Part shown: positions 4,991 through 5,611 of the stretch, in pieces | How positions within the stretch are numbered: the first letter of the stretch is position 1 | How the letters are laid out: each line of letters opens with the position of its first letter | Assembly: GCA_964408785.1 (NCBI GenBank) | Contig: CAYPAS010000060.1 | Location: 1 to 5,611 of the forward strand | DNA: 5,611 nucleotides | Direction: 5' to 3' | Source of the DNA: UBA12465 sp964408785 | GTDB taxonomy: Bacteria; Patescibacteriota; Patescibacteriia; Patescibacteriales; UBA12465 | Translations under genes and position numbers: made by a program | The notes under the pieces: generated by a model | Seen by the model: only the letters and a program-made list of their open reading frames with translations | Told to the model about the DNA's origin: nothing | Database searches by the model: none

Positions 4991-5272
4991 CTAGAGAACA
5001 GTGTCCTTGACGACTTTGGCCAAACGGAACTTAACAACAGTTTTAGCCGGGATTTTGATGGTTTCGCCAGTTGCCGGGTTGCGTCCTTCTCTGGCCTTTC
5101 TCTTAGCCTTAACTAATTTACCGAAGCCAGGAACTAAGCATTCGCCATTCTTCTTAACTTCCTTATAAACTAAGGCTGCTAAGGCATCCATGAAAGCGCC
5201 GGTTTCTTTCTTGTTTAAACCGGTAGCTTCAGCCAAGGAAGCGATCATTTGGGATTTAGTCATCTTTGACAT
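4991..5272 (-). CDS. HU-family nucleoid DNA-binding protein
   Basis: The protein has 93 residues, the normal HU length, from ATG 5272 to TAG 4991; an in-frame ATG at 5263 is the alternative start (MTKSQ). The N-terminal helices, TKSQMIASLAEATGLNKKE and the following segment to about residue 42, form the dimer body. GFGKLVKAKRKAREGRNPATGE (residues 49-70) is the family signature, with P66 at the tip of the DNA-intercalating arm, and FRLAKVVKDTV closes the saddle. HU dimers bind and bend DNA and compact the nucleoid. The Leu/Val/Lys replacements and the NGECLVPGFGKLV segment agree with CPR versions I remember. The gene stands alone, with its own strong promoter (5403-5431) and terminator (4944-4971). 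The start codon has no Shine-Dalgarno sequence, only an A/T-rich run; a leader hairpin at 5286-5323 ends 13 nt before it. Confidence 0.95.
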   Translation of the reverse strand: MSKMTKSQMIASLAEATGLNKKETGAFMDALAALVYKEVKKNGECLVPGFGKLVKAKRKAREGRNPATGETIKIPAKTVVKFRLAKVVKDTVL

Positions 5273-5285
5273 AAATTTTTTTTGT

Positions 5286-5323
5286 GGGAATAGCGGCTAG
5301 AAAAATTCTATGCGGCCCATCCC
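5286..5323 (-). promoter_or_regulatory. Hairpin in the HU mRNA leader
   Basis: Stacked short stems GGGA/TCCC (5286-5289/5320-5323), GGC/GCC (5295-5297/5315-5317) and TAGAA/TTCTA (5298-5302/5306-5310) form an interrupted hairpin ending 13 nt before the HU start codon. It may protect the leader or shape ribosome entry. Pairing is seen; function is inferred. Confidence 0.4.
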
Positions 5324-5350
5324 GATTATTAAAATTATTTTTTATTAATG

Positions 5351-5404
5351 TTTATAAGGTCTTTTTAAATTGACTTTTATAAACGTCAATATTTATAAGC
5401 TTAT
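5351..5404. repeat. TTTATAA repeats and inverted repeats at the HU transcription start
   Basis: TTTATAA occurs at 5351-5357, 5376-5382 and 5392-5398. The middle copy sits inside ATTGAC-N10-GTCAAT (5369-5390), and ATAAGCTTAT (5395-5404) is a 10-bp palindrome overlapping the -10 edge and the expected start point. These could be regulator sites controlling HU, or ordinary AT-rich promoter sequence. Confidence 0.35.
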
Positions 5405-5431
5405 TATAGCACATCTAAAAAAAGCTGCCAA
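5403..5431 (-). promoter_or_regulatory. Strong promoter of the HU gene
   Basis: On the minus strand TTGGCA (5431-5426), a 17-nt spacer and TATAAT (5408-5403) match the housekeeping consensus at 5 of 6 and 6 of 6 positions. Transcription would start near 5396, giving a leader of about 124 nt. The -35 is embedded in the terminator of the upstream gene. Confidence 0.8.
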
Positions 5432-5442
5432 TAATGCTAGCT
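5417..5442 (-). terminator. Rho-independent terminator of the upstream truncated gene
   Basis: On the minus strand AGCT-A-GC (5442-5436, one bulged A) pairs with GCAGCT (5428-5423) around a 7-nt loop, followed by six further T residues (5422-5417). It overlaps the stop codon at 5441-5443 and shares bases with the HU -35 box. Confidence 0.6.
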
Positions 5443-5611
5443 ATTTATTGATGATAATGTTGTCGCCGCTCACTCCGATAAGTTCAAAACCAAAACCCTG
5501 GAAACGCAAACGGCGGCCGGAGGCGCGCAATTGGCGCCGCAATTCTTTGATCGATGGCAATTTATCATCCAGTAAAATCAGGGGTTTTTCTTCCAGTGAA
5601 GCATACAAATC
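5441..5611 (-). CDS. C-terminal fragment of an unrecognised protein
   Basis: An open minus-strand frame enters from the right edge and ends at TAG 5443-5441, giving the last 56 residues. The fragment has a helical, strongly basic middle (SIKELRRQLRASGRRLRF) preceded by EKPLILLDDKLP and followed by a hydrophobic strand-like end (GFELIGVSGDNIIINK). I do not recognise the family; the fragment is too short to name. Support for it being real: it is continuous to the window edge, its GC-rich codon use (CGC, CGG, GCC) differs from the AT-rich spacer, and a terminator begins exactly at its stop codon. The basic stretch could contact nucleic acid, but that is only a guess. Confidence 0.65.
   Translation of the reverse strand, partial: DLYASLEEKPLILLDDKLPSIKELRRQLRASGRRLRFQGFGFELIGVSGDNIIINK

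Noticed and set aside
1..5611. Alternative genetic code (TGA read as Gly, as in some CPR lineages)
   Set aside because: All frames are continuous under the standard code. The six visible stops are TAA or TAG, but six genes are too few to argue that TGA is avoided.

Overview
The window looks like chromosomal DNA from a Patescibacteria/CPR bacterium, probably close to the Falkowbacteria/Magasanikbacteria type. Three things point there, all from remembered family knowledge and not from a search: a secreted protein built on GDLIKM...VYYLGADGKRYVFPN modules, a sigma-70 family factor followed by a DUF5667-type membrane protein, and an 88-residue helix-turn-helix protein of a kind common in that group. 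Most genes lack a clear Shine-Dalgarno sequence, and the standard bacterial code fits. No rRNA, tRNA, CRISPR array or insertion sequence is visible.

Layout, left to right. (1) 1-655, minus: N-terminal 218 codons of a secreted S-layer-like repeat protein, running off the left edge. (2) 656-1185: no gene, but a dense chain of hairpins spanning about 670-1128 that reads as a long structured leader RNA on the minus strand; two of its stems pair fully only as minus-strand RNA. (3) 1186-2627, minus: a two-gene unit with an ECF-like sigma factor first and a DUF5667-type single-pass membrane protein second, probably its partner or anti-sigma factor. (4) 2628-3055: AT-rich divergent intergenic region with a minus promoter for the sigma gene, one perfect DnaA-box sequence, a plus promoter, and three inverted repeats of the same design (10-bp arms, 8-bp spacer, GTCTA-N8-TAGAC core) leading into (5) 3056-3322, plus: the small helix-turn-helix protein. 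(6) 3323-3472: convergent intergenic region with two strong hairpins, one a clear terminator for the minus strand. (7) 3473-4861, minus: a secreted protein with a C-terminal type IX secretion (Por) sorting domain, which is out of place in a CPR genome. (8) 4991-5272, minus: HU-family DNA-binding protein with a near-consensus promoter. (9) 5441-5611, minus: C-terminal 56 residues of an unrecognised protein entering from the right edge.

How it may work together (inference): the sigma/DUF5667 pair would be a membrane-linked transcriptional switch, and the helix-turn-helix protein is the obvious candidate to bind the three repeats in front of its own gene. The surface protein and HU are probably highly expressed, and both have a hairpin ending 13-14 nt before the start codon. 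The most unusual items are the long leader RNA, the triple inverted-repeat array, and the orphan T9SS-type gene flanked on both sides by CPR-like genes.
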